Shown here piece by piece: positions 53,066 to 63,600 of a DNA stretch of 64,000 nt (the stretch's first letter is position 1; the number at the start of each line of letters is the position of its first letter). Source of the DNA: Aphrocallistes beatrix. Taxonomy: Eukaryota; Porifera; Hexactinellida; Sceptrulophora; Aphrocallistidae. The position numbers and the translations under genes were made by a program. Location: positions 62,001 to 126,000 of the forward strand of contig OY725496.1 in NCBI GenBank assembly GCA_963281255.1, in the 5' to 3' direction. The notes under the pieces were generated by a model. That model searched no databases, had not been told where the DNA came from, and saw only the letters and a program-made list of their open reading frames with translations.

Positions 53066-56000
53066 ATGACCGATGCATCCATTCGATCCGAGAGGCGAGA
53101 CAACTTTCCAACCGACTCAGACATAGCTTTAGATTCCAGTGAAGATCGCCAACATTCGCGGAGACTACAGAAATGGAGCGAAGGTCAAGAAGTACAAAAC
53201 AAGACCGCATTCGGGTCGCTTGATGAGCAAAATTCTAATTCTAATTGGACACCTCAAGCTATGTTTGAGCATCATGAGAAGAAATATAATTTCAAGTATG
53301 TTTTTCAAATACCCAAATGCCACCTTTTTCTCGATTCAGTATCAGTCAATAACGCCTTATTTGAACTCAAATGTGTATCGACCTGATTCACTAAATTTTT
53401 ATAGACAAAACGTGGGAATATTTCTATTTGTCCCCAGGATATTGTTTTAGTGTATCTGGTCGATGAATATTTGAGTTCAAACAGGCAGTGGCGTAGCAAG
53501 GGGGGGGCGAGGGGGGCGGACCGCCCCAGGCGGCGCTTAATAGGGGGCGGCACTTGACCTTGTGTTTCATAAAATATATATTGGTAAACTCATAATTTTT
53601 CCAGAATTATGTGTTGAGGGGCGGCATGAAATACATCCGTCCCGGGCGACATAGGTGTAAGCTACGCCTCTGCAAACAGGCGTATTGATTGATATTCCTT
53701 CATTATAGTACCTCCAAACACAAAGTATCTGACCACTTTATCCCCCCTCCCCCCAATTGCTCAGTATAGGTAGAACCGGACAGGAACGTTTCTAAGAGGA
53801 GAGGGAGGGGGGAACGGGGACGGTAGTCCCTCACTTTTTTATATTTCATTATACTTGGGATTTATAGTGGATATATTTTTCAGCAGTCGAATGGGCCACT
53901 GTTAACAGTATTAAAAAGGATTGAAAATATTGTTTATTTTCAGTCGTTTTTCATACTTATAAAATCTTTTAGGAGCACTTATAACGAGCTAGAGTATACT
54001 ACTCCCTTACCAGAGCCCACAGGTGATCTTCTCTTGAAAGCAACACGAATCGAACACGAAATTATCCGAGAGGGCATAAACGATGAAGAGGATTACGAAC
54101 GTACCGAAGAAGAACTCTTCTCGAAAGTAATGAGAAGTGGACAGCCGAAATCAACTTATTATCGTCCGCCCCAGAAGCAGGTTCGACGAAAGAATATGGA
54201 AACCGAGAAAAGAATGGACAAAAGGGACATACATCCCGAGGCAATTGGTCTACCCGAATGGCGTCAGGAAGCATTCACAAAAGTTAAATCAACTTCTCAA
54301 GAAAAAGATGAGGTTTTTGATAGAAAATCTTCCATCGATAATTCAAAAATAATGCTTGAAAGGAATGACATAAATGAGTTAGAAGAGTTTGGCGAGAATG
54401 TAACCAAAACCCATTCAGTTGATAATTGTGAGATTAAAGAAGATCCAACGATTCCTGAAACGAATTTGAAACCCAAAAACGATATTGAATCGACACCGGA
54501 TAATAATAAGAATACACCTATCCGTTCCAAAACTTCGGTACAGAAGAGAAAGGATGCGATTAAATTCATAGAAACACACTCTCGTGAAGAAATAAAACAG
54601 AATTTCATGGACTTTTCAAACTGCCTAAATCCAGTCATCGTTCCAAATTCGATTCAACCAGAAAGTACGAATAGTAGCGCTGATTTAAGTTCGAATTCTT
54701 TCACCAATTTAGATTTGTTCATCGGATCTAAATCTGTTCCAGATCTCGAATCTTCCTCGCGTATTGAAAGAAACACGGCCGAATCAACGAAAATTGAAAG
54801 TAAATACTCTTCAATTAAAATTACGGAAGATTGGGACTTTGAAACCAATGACAAAAGCGAGCCTCCGAAAATTCAGTCCGAAAACACTTCTTTTAGTGAG
54901 CAATCATCCGTGCAATCGCAAGTCACACCGATTCACACGCATACCTTCAGTCGAGATTCGCAGGATTCAGGCGTTCTAGATTCAGAAAGTGATTCTACTA
55001 ATGTTACCTCCGAGAGTGAAAATCCGAAATCTAGCACATTAAATCCACAAGCAGAAGAATTCCGTTTCGATATGTCAAAATTGAGTGACGTCATTTTACA
55101 AGACCCAGGTTATATGCGTACGGCAGCGCATAAGAAGAACAGTGGCGCTCCAAAATATCCCAAACAACCCAACGCTTCGATGCGTGGAAGAGGGAATTTG
55201 GGCGGGAATAATACAAGAGGTGATCGTAGTAAGAAACCGACTTCTGATATTTCTTTACCTCCCGGAGGTATGGGGAAGGGGAAAAGTTATAACGACCCCA
55301 GTACCAGTATAGTCGGACCGCCCGGTTACTCTATGCCGAAACGAAATGGATCAAAAAGAGGAAGGTAAGTTTTGAGATTTAGTTAAGGTAGCTTTACGTA
55401 AATAATAGGAACAACCACCATGGATATTGAAAAAAATTATTTAAGCTAACTATTTAAGAGCTTTTTATTTCACGTTATTTGAATTTGAGAAAACATTTGG
55501 GAATTGACAATATTTTAGGACAAAATTTAGTCCTTTTGGCAGATTTTGTAATTTTGATCCCTCATGGACATAGGCGTCGTAAACTTTATTTCCTACCCTT
55601 GGACTGCCCGGCCACAATAATCCAGGGCCGTTCAGTCATTTAATCGGGCCGTATCTTCAGCTGATCCAGCGTTACCGTCAGCCAAATGGGCCGTGAACCC
55701 TTGATCTACATGAGGAATTAGTAACAGCCAATTACCAGTACATAATAGCACTAAGCTTTTTACCGGGTAGTATCCGGTCTTATTACCGGGTAGCATCCGG
55801 TCTTTTTACCGGGTAGCATCCGGCATTAGCTCGGGTAGCACCCGGCATTCACTCTGGGCCGCCCGGCCATTGCCGGGTAACCGGGTAGGTTACGACGCCT
55901 ATGCTCATGGATTATAAGAATTCTGATTTTGTTCAAAATAACTTAAACTAATTGAGAAAGGTTTTCTCAAAGAAGGGGATGGAAATTTCCCCACTTCCCC

Positions 56001-57606
56001 TCCCTTGAGAATACCACCCCCCTTGAAACATAGTCTTTAAGGATGTGATTTTCAACCTTTTTGACCATGGCAACATATTATACTTTATCTCCATTCATTG
56101 GACCCCTCCGACCCCATGAACCCTTGTTATGTGCTCCTAAGGGATCCAAGAATCCCTGGTTGGAAAGGACATGGATGAGTTTCTCGTCCACTTAGCAAAT
56201 ATTTAACTTTTAGATACAAAGGAAACAAACAATTTGGATACAAACCCAACTTTGAAATGGAACAACTCTACGCTCTACATGGCTCACAATTCCCAATGCT
56301 AGCCAATCCAAATGGGAATCCAATTTTCTACCAACACCCAGGACATATGCCACAATTACAACCGACAGCGAAACCGGTATTACAGCAGCAAATGCAGTTA
56401 GGAGTTCATCCAGCAGCTGCATCGGTACAAGGAATTCCCACAATGCCGAATCCACAGCTAGCAATGCAACAAGTCACCTATCCAGCTGGTAATTAGGAAT
56501 TAGATCTAAATAGGATTTTATCCAAGATTTCTTTGATACATTCCGAAAGGAAGAAAGCATAACTCTTAAATGTGCATTTTGATCCACTCTCCTGCGACCG
56601 TAAATACAGCTTAACCTGCGGTTGGCTTGGTGTTTTTTTCTATTTATAGTCAGACCCCAAACTTGTATGGCTCTCCGCCCAAAATGGCTTAAGCAGGAAA
56701 TGACGCTACAAAACACCTCGCAAAGCGCGGGTTAATATTAATAGGGATATACGGGCGCTTAGAATTACTTGTATTAGTTAAACCAGGGATATCTATCTAT
56801 ATTAATTTCCATCAGGTTTTTCTTACTATCGCTTTTTTCTTACTGTTTGAACCTGTAAAGAAATAGTAAGAAAAACCCAGTTTCGACTGTACTTGTATTA
56901 GTTAAACCAGGGATATCTATGTAAAATTTTGAATGGTTAGAAGAAATAGTTAGATGTGAGTTATTAGGCATCTTTGTTGCATATCATTCCTTAGGAACCA
57001 TGTGAGCACCTAATATTTTATACATTTTCTAAAACATGGATACCATTTCCCATGAATAATCGTTTATCTTTTTTCGTACATATGAAACCTCCAAGGCGAT
57101 TATTCAGGGAATTACGGTATATAAGTTGTGCCCGAAAAATTTTTTAATTGTAAAATAATGACGTCATGATCATTCGAATTTTATGTTTATATTTGGTACT
57201 TATGTACACAGGTTTCGCGCTACAATCTCAAATGCCAGAGGACCCTCAGGCCGGTTTGCCTCCTCAACCCAATCAAATATTCGTCACCCCAGAAGTAATG
57301 GCCTACTTCCAACCAGGGCAAACTGACTACACACAACATTTCGCCCAGCAACCACCGACACAACATCAACAAACACAACAACCCTCTCAACAACAGGCAG
57401 CACAGACCTATGCACATTTACAACCAACAGAAACCTCACAGCAATTCATATTCCCACCCTACATACAGACTAATACTGGCCCACAACCTGGTTATGTACA
57501 AGTTGACCCACAGCAAAATCAAGTTTTATACACTACCCCTTACCCTGGCCAACACCCACAGGGAATCATCCCCTTGCAGAACAATAATAAAACCAATATG
57601 TACTGA
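53066..57606 (+). CDS. ATXN2: Ataxin-2 homologue (LsmAD and PAM2, no LSm domain seen)
   Basis: Exons 53066-53295, 53973-55364, 56214-56488 and 57212-57606 give 763 aa with all phases closing. Residues about 13-130 cover the LSm-to-LsmAD linker and LsmAD (NFPTDSDIALDSSEDRQHSRRLQKW ... WTPQAMFEHHEKKYNFKSTYNELEYTTPLPEPTGDLLLKATRIEHEI ... EDYERTEEELFSKVMRSG). A PAM2 motif that binds the MLLE domain of poly(A)-binding protein is clear (STLNPQAEEFRF). The rest is disordered, with a Gln/Pro-rich tail (HFAQQPPTQHQQTQQPSQQQAAQ). Ataxin-2 regulates mRNA stability, translation and RNP granules in the cytoplasm. The LSm domain that normally precedes LsmAD is not encoded here or in the 1.4 kb upstream. 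Three introns hold transposons or duplications. Confidence 0.88.
53486..53672. mobile_element. hAT-type MITE in ataxin-2 intron 1
   Basis: 187 bp with hAT-style ends (CAGTGGCGTAGC and GCTACGCCTCTG) and an exact 8-bp target duplication CAAACAGG at 53478-53485 and 53673-53680. The interior is GC-rich at the left end (GGGGGGCGAGGGGGGCGG) and AT-rich in the middle. Confidence 0.93.
55569..55903. mobile_element. hAT-type MITE with internal minisatellite, ataxin-2 intron 2
   Basis: 335 bp with perfect 14-bp inverted ends CATAGGCGTCGTAA and TTACGACGCCTATG. An exact 8-bp duplication CTCATGGA flanks it at 55561-55568 and 55904-55911. Inside, the unit TTACCGGGTAGCATCCGGTC is repeated about four times with drift. 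Confidence 0.93.
56767..56920. repeat. Small element flanked by 29-base direct repeats, ataxin-2 intron 3
   Basis: The stretch ACTTGTATTAGTTAAACCAG + GGATATCTAT occurs at both ends. Between them are the inverted words GGTTTTTCTTACTAT and ATAGTAAGAAAAACC and an end GTTTCGACTGTA. It is either a MITE inserted within a duplicated segment or a duplication containing one. Confidence 0.7.
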
Positions 57607-58060
57607 GCTCCAATCTAATTTTAAACTAGAATTGTCACTTATCTAACTGGTATATGGTAGAAGACACATGTTGGAAATTGTGGGGTAGGACAAAAAGTTT
57701 CTTAAAACTTGAACTGGATGCTACGTAGGTTAATAAGTATTTAGTATTGTTATTATTGTTTTGGTCTTTTACACGATTGAATGGTATAAATTTATTCCCA
57801 TCAATTGTTTGTATGTTACTCTTGATGTTCTGTTATTGTTTGTTATAATGGTATCAAGTATTCATTGAGTTATTATCGGTTTTCCCATCATTGAATTTGG
57901 TGTTTTCAATTATTTTTAAACATTTCATCAAAAGGGAATTTTGCTGGCTGGTCTCTTAGGACATATTTTCATACGTCTGAAATTCTCTATGAACCCATAA
58001 AATTAACATTTTTCATTTTTCGGGAAGTTTCCAATGAATGTAGCGATTCAAGAACCAAAT

Positions 58061-58111
58061 GTTTATATCATATGCTAAAGAATATCGATATTCTCTAGCA
58101 TATGATATAAA
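58061..58111. repeat. Near-perfect palindrome
   Basis: TTTATATCATATGCTAAAGA + ATATC mirrors GATAT + TCTCTAGCATATGATATAAA with one or two mismatches. Total about 51 bases with almost no loop. No gene overlaps it. Confidence 0.85.
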
Positions 58112-58307
58112 TACGTATGTGTGAAATTTTGTAGATAAGTCTCCTATACTCCTTAAATATAAACTGCACAGTTTTGATATAGGCTGAGTTATCATGATTA
58201 GTTAACATTATTATTGTTTGTTTGCAAAGAAATCAACGAGCATGAAAAATCGCCAAACGTGGTAGTGTTGGATTTTAAAATTAAGCCACATATATTTCTG
58301 TTAAATA

Positions 58308-58491
58308 TTGTCGGGTCGCTTATTATGAACCCGCTTAATATGAACATTCGTTTATTATGAACTAACCTCCTGGTCCCAATTTCATTTCTTAGATAGGATT
58401 TGTATTGAATCAAGTTCGCTTAATATGAAGTATCTCTATTATGAACAGATTTTTTGGTCCCCTGGTGGTTCACAATAAGCGACCCTGACTG
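58308..58491. mobile_element. TA-flanked MITE, TTATGAA-word family (copy 2)
   Basis: Same family as 9693-9877. The left terminus has decayed (GTCGGGTCGCTTATTATGAA), the right terminus is intact (AATAAGCGACCCTGACTG), and the centre is GGTCCCAATTTC. Confidence 0.8.
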
Positions 58492-58873
58492 TATGTATAT
58501 TCATGAATTTATAGTTATGATCGTATTCTATTACAATAATTATGTCTTTAAATATACATAATTAGATGGACCGATTGCAAAATTCATCAGATAGCCTTAA
58601 ATGCCAAACTTGACTTGGCTACATTAGCTGACAGAAGAGTACAGAAAACTTTACGACCATTCTAGGGTTTACGAAAGAATTATAACTTTTGGGATGAAGA
58701 AGGTATGTTTTCGATTAAGATAAATAAAATTTGTTTAAAATAGACTTATACTATTCCCTCTTTGGATTTAAAATGAAGGATTGAACGTCTCCATTTATTC
58801 TAAAAAAATATCACGATTTTAAAAAATTCCTCATAATTTGAAGTTAATTTAGTATAAACACATTATTATGTTA

Positions 58874-59033
58874 TAGTAGGTCCTCTCTAAGTGTCCAGGT
58901 TCTCTATTTTCCACTTGTCAGAATAGGAGTACTATGTGCACACACACTTCGAATTCTCTAATTGTCCAGGGTTCTCAAATTGTCCACTTAGAATCCCATT
59001 ACCCAATGGTGGGCAATTAGAGAGGACTTAGTG
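58874..59033. mobile_element. TA-flanked MITE, TTGTCCA-word family
   Basis: The ends TAGTAGGTCCTCTCTAAGTG and GCAATTAGAGAGGACTTAGTG are imperfect inverted repeats next to TA. The words AAGTGTCC, TTGTCCAGG and AATTGTCCAC recur inside. Same plan as the other TA-flanked families. Confidence 0.75.
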
Positions 59034-59278
59034 TACGTTCATAAAAGCAACCGTATGATGAAATCTCAGAGCGTTTTTCCCATAAAAATACGATGATTTA
59101 ATGTTGGTGTTAGACCAAAGTATTAAATCATACAAATATTCTCTGTCCCTGATTTAAGCGGCAGTGAATATCTCAAATTAAATCACTTATAACATAATTG
59201 TATGTGAATAATTTCTCAGGATAGGCTTTTGCAGACTTATATAATGTCAAAAAACCCGGATTTTTTCACTTTACCTAA

Positions 59279-59554
59279 ATGTATATCACAATTTTTTCCC
59301 TTCTTTTCCTACTCAAAATTGCTGATGCAAGAATCTGTATGAGTCAATGCTTAGCGGAGAATCTCTATAAAACGTTTCGATTTTGTTCGAAAGAAATGCT
59401 AGAGAAGGAAATTTGCTATCTTGACCCTGGAGAGGTCGTTGCATGTGTTTTAGTCATTTCAAGTTTTGTCGGTTTTGGGTTTTTGCTCTGTGGTTGCATT
59501 TCAGGTTTACTAATCTGTCAACCAAATAGGAAAAAGAGATATATACTTTTTTAG
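59279..59554 (+). CDS. Small signal-peptide, single-pass membrane protein
   Basis: 91 aa. A signal peptide (MYITIFSLLFLLKIADA), a short ectodomain with four Cys (ICMSQCLAENLYKTFRFC ... EICYLDPGE), one helix (VVACVLVISSFVGFGFLLCGCISGLLIC) and a basic tail (QPNRKKRYILF). The plan (short Cys ectodomain, Cys-lined helix) is loosely like Shisa-type or small receptor-associated proteins, but I do not assign a family. It could be the last exon of a larger gene. Coding status rests on the coherent topology only. Confidence 0.5.
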   Translation: MYITIFSLLFLLKIADARICMSQCLAENLYKTFRFCSKEMLEKEICYLDPGEVVACVLVISSFVGFGFLLCGCISGLLICQPNRKKRYILF

Positions 59555-60030
59555 AAATTACGTGTATAGTACCCCTACGTTTGAATGTATTTTGTCTGCT
59601 AACTGTTTTTCTTTCTATAAATTTAATACTGATGTTTATGATATTTATATTTATTTAAAAATATTGGATATTATGTGTGAAATTTATTAAATATATAATA
59701 TTATATTAATAGCCATTATATAATTGTCACTTTAACGAATCGCATGAAATTATAGCAAATACTACACACAATGGGACTAACTATACAAAATGCAAATCAG
59801 TTAAATCGTGTATAATAAATTACATTCCTTTATCCCATGCTAACTAATAATGTTAATTTCATTTCACTAAAGCAAGCTTATTAGCAATAACTGTTCGAGT
59901 AAACACAAATAATGTAGTTATGTAGCATCTTTCGCGTAGAGAACTGTCTTATATAATCAGTGCAAAATGTACATTCTATTCGAAAGTGGTAATTTTGGTC
60001 TGTCGATAGCTGTTATAGACAAAGCTATTA

Positions 60031-60200
60031 CAGTCGACTCCGCTTAATATGGTCACTGTTTAATCGGGTCAACCGCTTAATCGGGCCACTTTTGGCAGGG
60101 CCGGAATAGCTCTCACAGATGGAAGCTAATACAAAATATTTTCTGTTAATAGGGCCCTCCGCTTAATCGGGGATGTGACCCTATTAAGCGGAGTTAACTG
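60031..60200. mobile_element. TA-flanked MITE, TTAATCGGG-word family (copy 2)
   Basis: 170 bp between TAs. The termini are CAGTCGACTCCGCTTAATAT and CTATTAAGCGGAGTTAACTG. Compared with copy 1, the AAAATGTCCTCTGACC segment of the right half is deleted. Confidence 0.85.
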
Positions 60201-60396
60201 TATTTATATGTACATGTCCTCTGGCTTTGAACAAATTGTCTAGCTATTACATTGACTAAGTTCATTTCGAATTTGTTGAAAACTAGAGGACAAATTTAAT
60301 TGGAAATACGTTACTCATTATGGATTTGACCAAAATTATGTTCATTGTGAATGAGACTATATATTTTACGAACTCAACTTAATGCAAATATAAGTA

Positions 60397-60577
60397 CAGT
60401 CAGGGTCGCTTATTGTGAACCACCAGCGGACCAAAAAATATGTTCATAAGAGAGATACTTCATATTAATTAAGCGAACTTGATTCAATACAAATCCTATT
60501 GAAATTGGGACCAGGAGGTTAGTTCATAATAAATGAATGTTCATATTAAGCGGGTTCATAATAAGTGACCCTGACTG
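60397..60577. mobile_element. TA-flanked MITE, TTATGAA-word family (copy 3)
   Basis: 181 bp between TAs. The termini are CAGTCAGGGTCGCTTATTGT and ATAATAAGTGACCCTGACTG. Inverted in orientation relative to the copy at 9693, judged by the asymmetric centre (TTGGGACCAGGAGG). Confidence 0.85.
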
Positions 60578-60578
60578 T

Positions 60579-60720
60579 ATCTTATGCTCCCGCTCAAAAT
60601 GAAATTAGTTTATTACAAACGAACTTTCTGGTCCCAATTTAACATTACAGATAAGGTTTTATGAAGTTGAGTTCGCTCAAAATAATAAATGAAACTTAGG
60701 TAACTAACCTCATAATATAG
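60579..60720. repeat. Decayed TTATGAA-word MITE fragment
   Basis: Family words are recognisable (GTTTATTACAAACGAACTTT, CTGGTCCCAATTTAAC, GAGTTCGCTCAAAATAATAA), but the termini are lost. It sits directly between two better copies, so the three form a tandem cluster. Confidence 0.6.
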
Positions 60721-60747
60721 TATATGTTCCTCTCCATTTCTGTGATA

Positions 60748-60934
60748 CAGTCAGGGTCGCTTATTATGAATCACCAGGGGACCAAAAGAAATGTTCATAA
60801 TAGAGAGAGAGTTCATATGAAGATAACTCGACCTAATATTAATCCTCTATGAGCAATAAAATTGGTGTCAGGAGGCTCGTTCATAATAAACGAATGTTCA
60901 CATCAAGCGGGTTCATAATAAGCGACCCTGACTG
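60748..60934. mobile_element. TA-flanked MITE, TTATGAA-word family (copy 4)
   Basis: 187 bp between TAs. The termini are CAGTCAGGGTCGCTTATTAT and ATAATAAGCGACCCTGACTG, perfect over 20 bases. Confidence 0.9.
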
Positions 60935-61537
60935 TATTCTGTAAACAGATTAGCTGCTAGAATCTCCACAAAATAAACTCTTCCACTTTGTCCATCATAA
61001 CATCACACAATAAATCATTCAATTTAAAAATAAAATTGTATCGAATCCGTTTTTAAATACTATCCAAATGTGCATACAAACAATAAAATGGGTGAGATCA
61101 AAGTTATTGCGACTTTTCCAATATGACTTCGTACCATCCTATCATAACAGATGCCAAAGTGTATTTTGCTTCACTACACAGACAGAGAGCTAAATTAAGT
61201 TGCACAAATACGAAGTGGTGACACCTGCCGGAACTAACTTAAATTAGTTCTGTCTTATCATAGTAAATTCGTTTGTAGCTAAATGTTGCTATCTAATTTA
61301 ACGGATCTGTTTCTTTCAAATGATATTCTTGTGTCGTGATGAACTTAAACTCTGCTTGGAAAATTCTTGAATTATTAGTTTATGATTCAGTTCTGTTACT
61401 CAAGTATAATTATGCTGCATATTTGTGTTTCCTTTTCTAATATAACCCCAGTTTCTGGCTTCACAAATAAACACAATACAAACTGAAGTGTATATAGTTT
61501 TACAATTTTCGTATCTTAATTGCACTTTGCATTGAAA

Positions 61538-62101
61538 ATGCATGCGTATTTTGCAACGATATGTAGTTCATTCACTTCCTGCACTTCCAATCTTATGGAC
61601 AGATATGCAAAAATGCAGAGTGTAGCCAAACAAGTTGATCAGTCAAAATCATCTCTTCCGAAAGAAGTTCAGAAATACGATGAAAGATTTAGTAAAGGAG
61701 ATCAGCTTAAGGTAGCCATGACTGATTATTTGAGGGCTTATCACCACGGGATCTACTTAGGTAAAGAAACAATAATTGATTTCAACACTACTGGCGTACA
61801 TCTGAGAAAGTTAGAGGAGTTTGCTGGTGATAAAGAAGTGGAAAAAGTGGACAATGAAAACAAGTTTCCACCAAATAAGATATGCAAACGTGCATTTTCA
61901 TACTGGATTGGTGAAAAGGATTTTGGGAAGTATAATTTCATTGTGAAAAATTGTGAGCACTTTGCAAATGTATGTTCATCTGGGCGAGATATTTCGCACC
62001 AAGTTCGAGATCCACGCGACATAATGTATTCAATAATTGATAATATGAATGAGATAGTACAACACTTTCCTATTAGGTCCCTTGGAAATCAATTAATTTG
62101 A
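61538..62101 (+). CDS. LRAT/PLAAT-like NlpC-P60 fold protein
   Basis: 187 aa from the first ATG, single exon. The LRAT-domain pattern is visible: FSKGDQLKVAMTDYLRAYHHGIYLGKETIIDFN (first catalytic His in HHGIYLG) and FIVKNCEHFANVCSSGRDISHQV (nucleophilic Cys in NCEHF). The usual second His of the strand after HxGIYxG is Asp here (IIDFN). Family members are lecithin-retinol acyltransferases or phospholipase/acyltransferases acting on membranes. The short hydrophobic N-terminus (HAYFATICSSFTSC) might associate with membrane. Activity is uncertain because of the His change. Confidence 0.85.
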   Translation: MHAYFATICSSFTSCTSNLMDRYAKMQSVAKQVDQSKSSLPKEVQKYDERFSKGDQLKVAMTDYLRAYHHGIYLGKETIIDFNTTGVHLRKLEEFAGDKEVEKVDNENKFPPNKICKRAFSYWIGEKDFGKYNFIVKNCEHFANVCSSGRDISHQVRDPRDIMYSIIDNMNEIVQHFPIRSLGNQLI

Positions 62102-62233
62102 TTTGTATTAATCATAACAGAATAAATAGGATTTATTTCTACAGACATTCCTCCATTTGTATTCTTATACTTTAAGTGATAATTATTTTTATGTTAGATA
62201 TATTATTATTTACTATATCATTAAATCTATCTA

Positions 62234-62414
62234 CAGTCGACTCCGCTTAATAGGGTCACTGATTAATCGGGTCAACCGCTTAATCGAGCCACTTTTGGTA
62301 GGACCGGAATAGCTCTCACACATAGAAGCTAATACAAAATATTTTCGGTTAATAGGGTTCTACGCTTAAAATGTCCTCTGACCGATGTGACCCTATTAAG
62401 CGGAGAGTTGACTG
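62234..62414. mobile_element. TA-flanked MITE, TTAATCGGG-word family (copy 3)
   Basis: 181 bp between TAs. Termini CAGTCGACTCCGCTTAATAG and CTATTAAGCGGAGAGTTGACTG (a two-base insertion in the right end). Confidence 0.87.
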
Positions 62415-62559
62415 TATGTTCGATTATTTCAAATAGTCTTGATAGATACCTAGTATCATTTACTTCACTACAAATAGCGAGCTAAAACAAGTTGCTACTT
62501 AACTATCTCTTGTTGTGTAATTTTGAAGTTTCTATCTCACACTATCAATATACCAACTA

Positions 62560-62747
62560 CAGTCGACTCCACTTAATAGGGTCACATTGGTCAGGGGACA
62601 TTTTGTCCCGATTAAGCGGAGAGCCCTATTAACCGAAAATATTTTGTATTAGCTTCTATGTATGGGAGCTATTCCGATCCTGCCAAAAGTGGCCCGATTA
62701 AGTGGTTTACCCAATTAAACAGTGACCCTATTAAGCGGAGTCGACTG
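62560..62747. mobile_element. TA-flanked MITE, TTAATCGGG-word family (copy 4, inverted)
   Basis: 188 bp between TAs. Termini CAGTCGACTCCACTTAATAG and CTATTAAGCGGAGTCGACTG. The asymmetric centre runs opposite to copy 3, which is only 145 bp away, so the pair forms a long inverted repeat. Confidence 0.88.
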
Positions 62748-63600
62748 TACTTTTAGAAGATTATTTTTTCAACAGATACAATACATTCTGATAAATATGC
62801 TACGAATAATGAATAATACTACTAGAAAGCAACTCTATAATAAATCACACAACGATACTTGTTTCTAATGCTAACAAATAGGGAACTAGTTATTGTCCAA
62901 ACAAATTTTCCATGGCACGTGTGATTCTGCTCTAAACATTGGTTTTTCAGAGTTGTATTGAAATTTAAATCTTTGAAATACCTTATTGTTACTAACCATT
63001 CATTAGGTTTCCCCTTGGACTACCTCATCGAATTGAAGCATAACCACCGATCTCTGAAGTTACTATAACCTCTCCATGATGCTATTGGACAATAACCAGC
63101 ATCAAATGATGGGATTGTTGTTAGAATTTGGTGCTGGTGCAGATGACATTATGTGTGGTTATGACCTTTGTATATTCTATGTCATACTTTGTAGCTGACA
63201 TACTTTTTATATGTTTAATAAAATGATGTACTAGAGGCGACAAATGCCGTCTCTGTAGGTCTCTATATGTGTCCCCTATTTGTCCATTTGGGAACAATAT
63301 TCTTAACTACTCCAAAGTGCATCATATAATCTAAGTGCATCATATAATCTATGATGAAGGATTATGAATTATTCAATTAATGAATTATTCAAAATCTCAA
63401 ACATTAGTGCAGATTATGTGCCCCAAAGTGGTTAAAAGGTTGCTCATGTTATATACCTCTAACATTGCTCAGTCCCTAAGCGAAATATCAAATATATTTT
63501 TCATTATTTTAGTTTCAAATTTTGAGTAATTCATTGATAATTCATGAATTAGTCAACTTAGCATATAATTATGTTTATTTTTCACCCGTAGTTAGTCTTA

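Larger units (their letters stand above)
57607..59278. other. Gene-poor, repeat-rich spacer
   Basis: Holds the ataxin-2 3' flank, the palindrome at 58061-58111 and two MITEs (58308-58491, 58874-59033). No coding sequence found. Confidence 0.5.
59555..61537. other. Repeat-rich spacer before the LRAT-like gene
   Basis: Four MITE copies (listed separately) fill 60031-60934. The remainder, 59555-60030 and 60935-61537, shows no coding sequence or clear repeat. Confidence 0.5.
62102..63600. other. Spacer between the LRAT-like gene and the NEK1-like gene
   Basis: Two TTAATCGGG-word MITEs occupy 62234-62747. The rest is AT-rich with no coding sequence that I can support. Short direct repeats (GTGCATCATATAATCTA at 63318 and 63335; GAATTATTCAA near 63365-63390) are the only other structure. 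The kinase promoter lies at the right end. Confidence 0.45.

Noticed and set aside
55569-55903. Regularly repeated ACCGGGTAGCATCCGGTC units taken as a CRISPR array
   Set aside because: The units are directly tandem without unique spacers, lie inside a hAT MITE with target duplications, and the genome is animal.
57166-57211. ATG at 57166 as the start of a separate Gln-rich gene
   Set aside because: The Gln-rich ORF is entered in frame from ataxin-2 exon 3 through the acceptor at 57211; the upstream codons are intronic.
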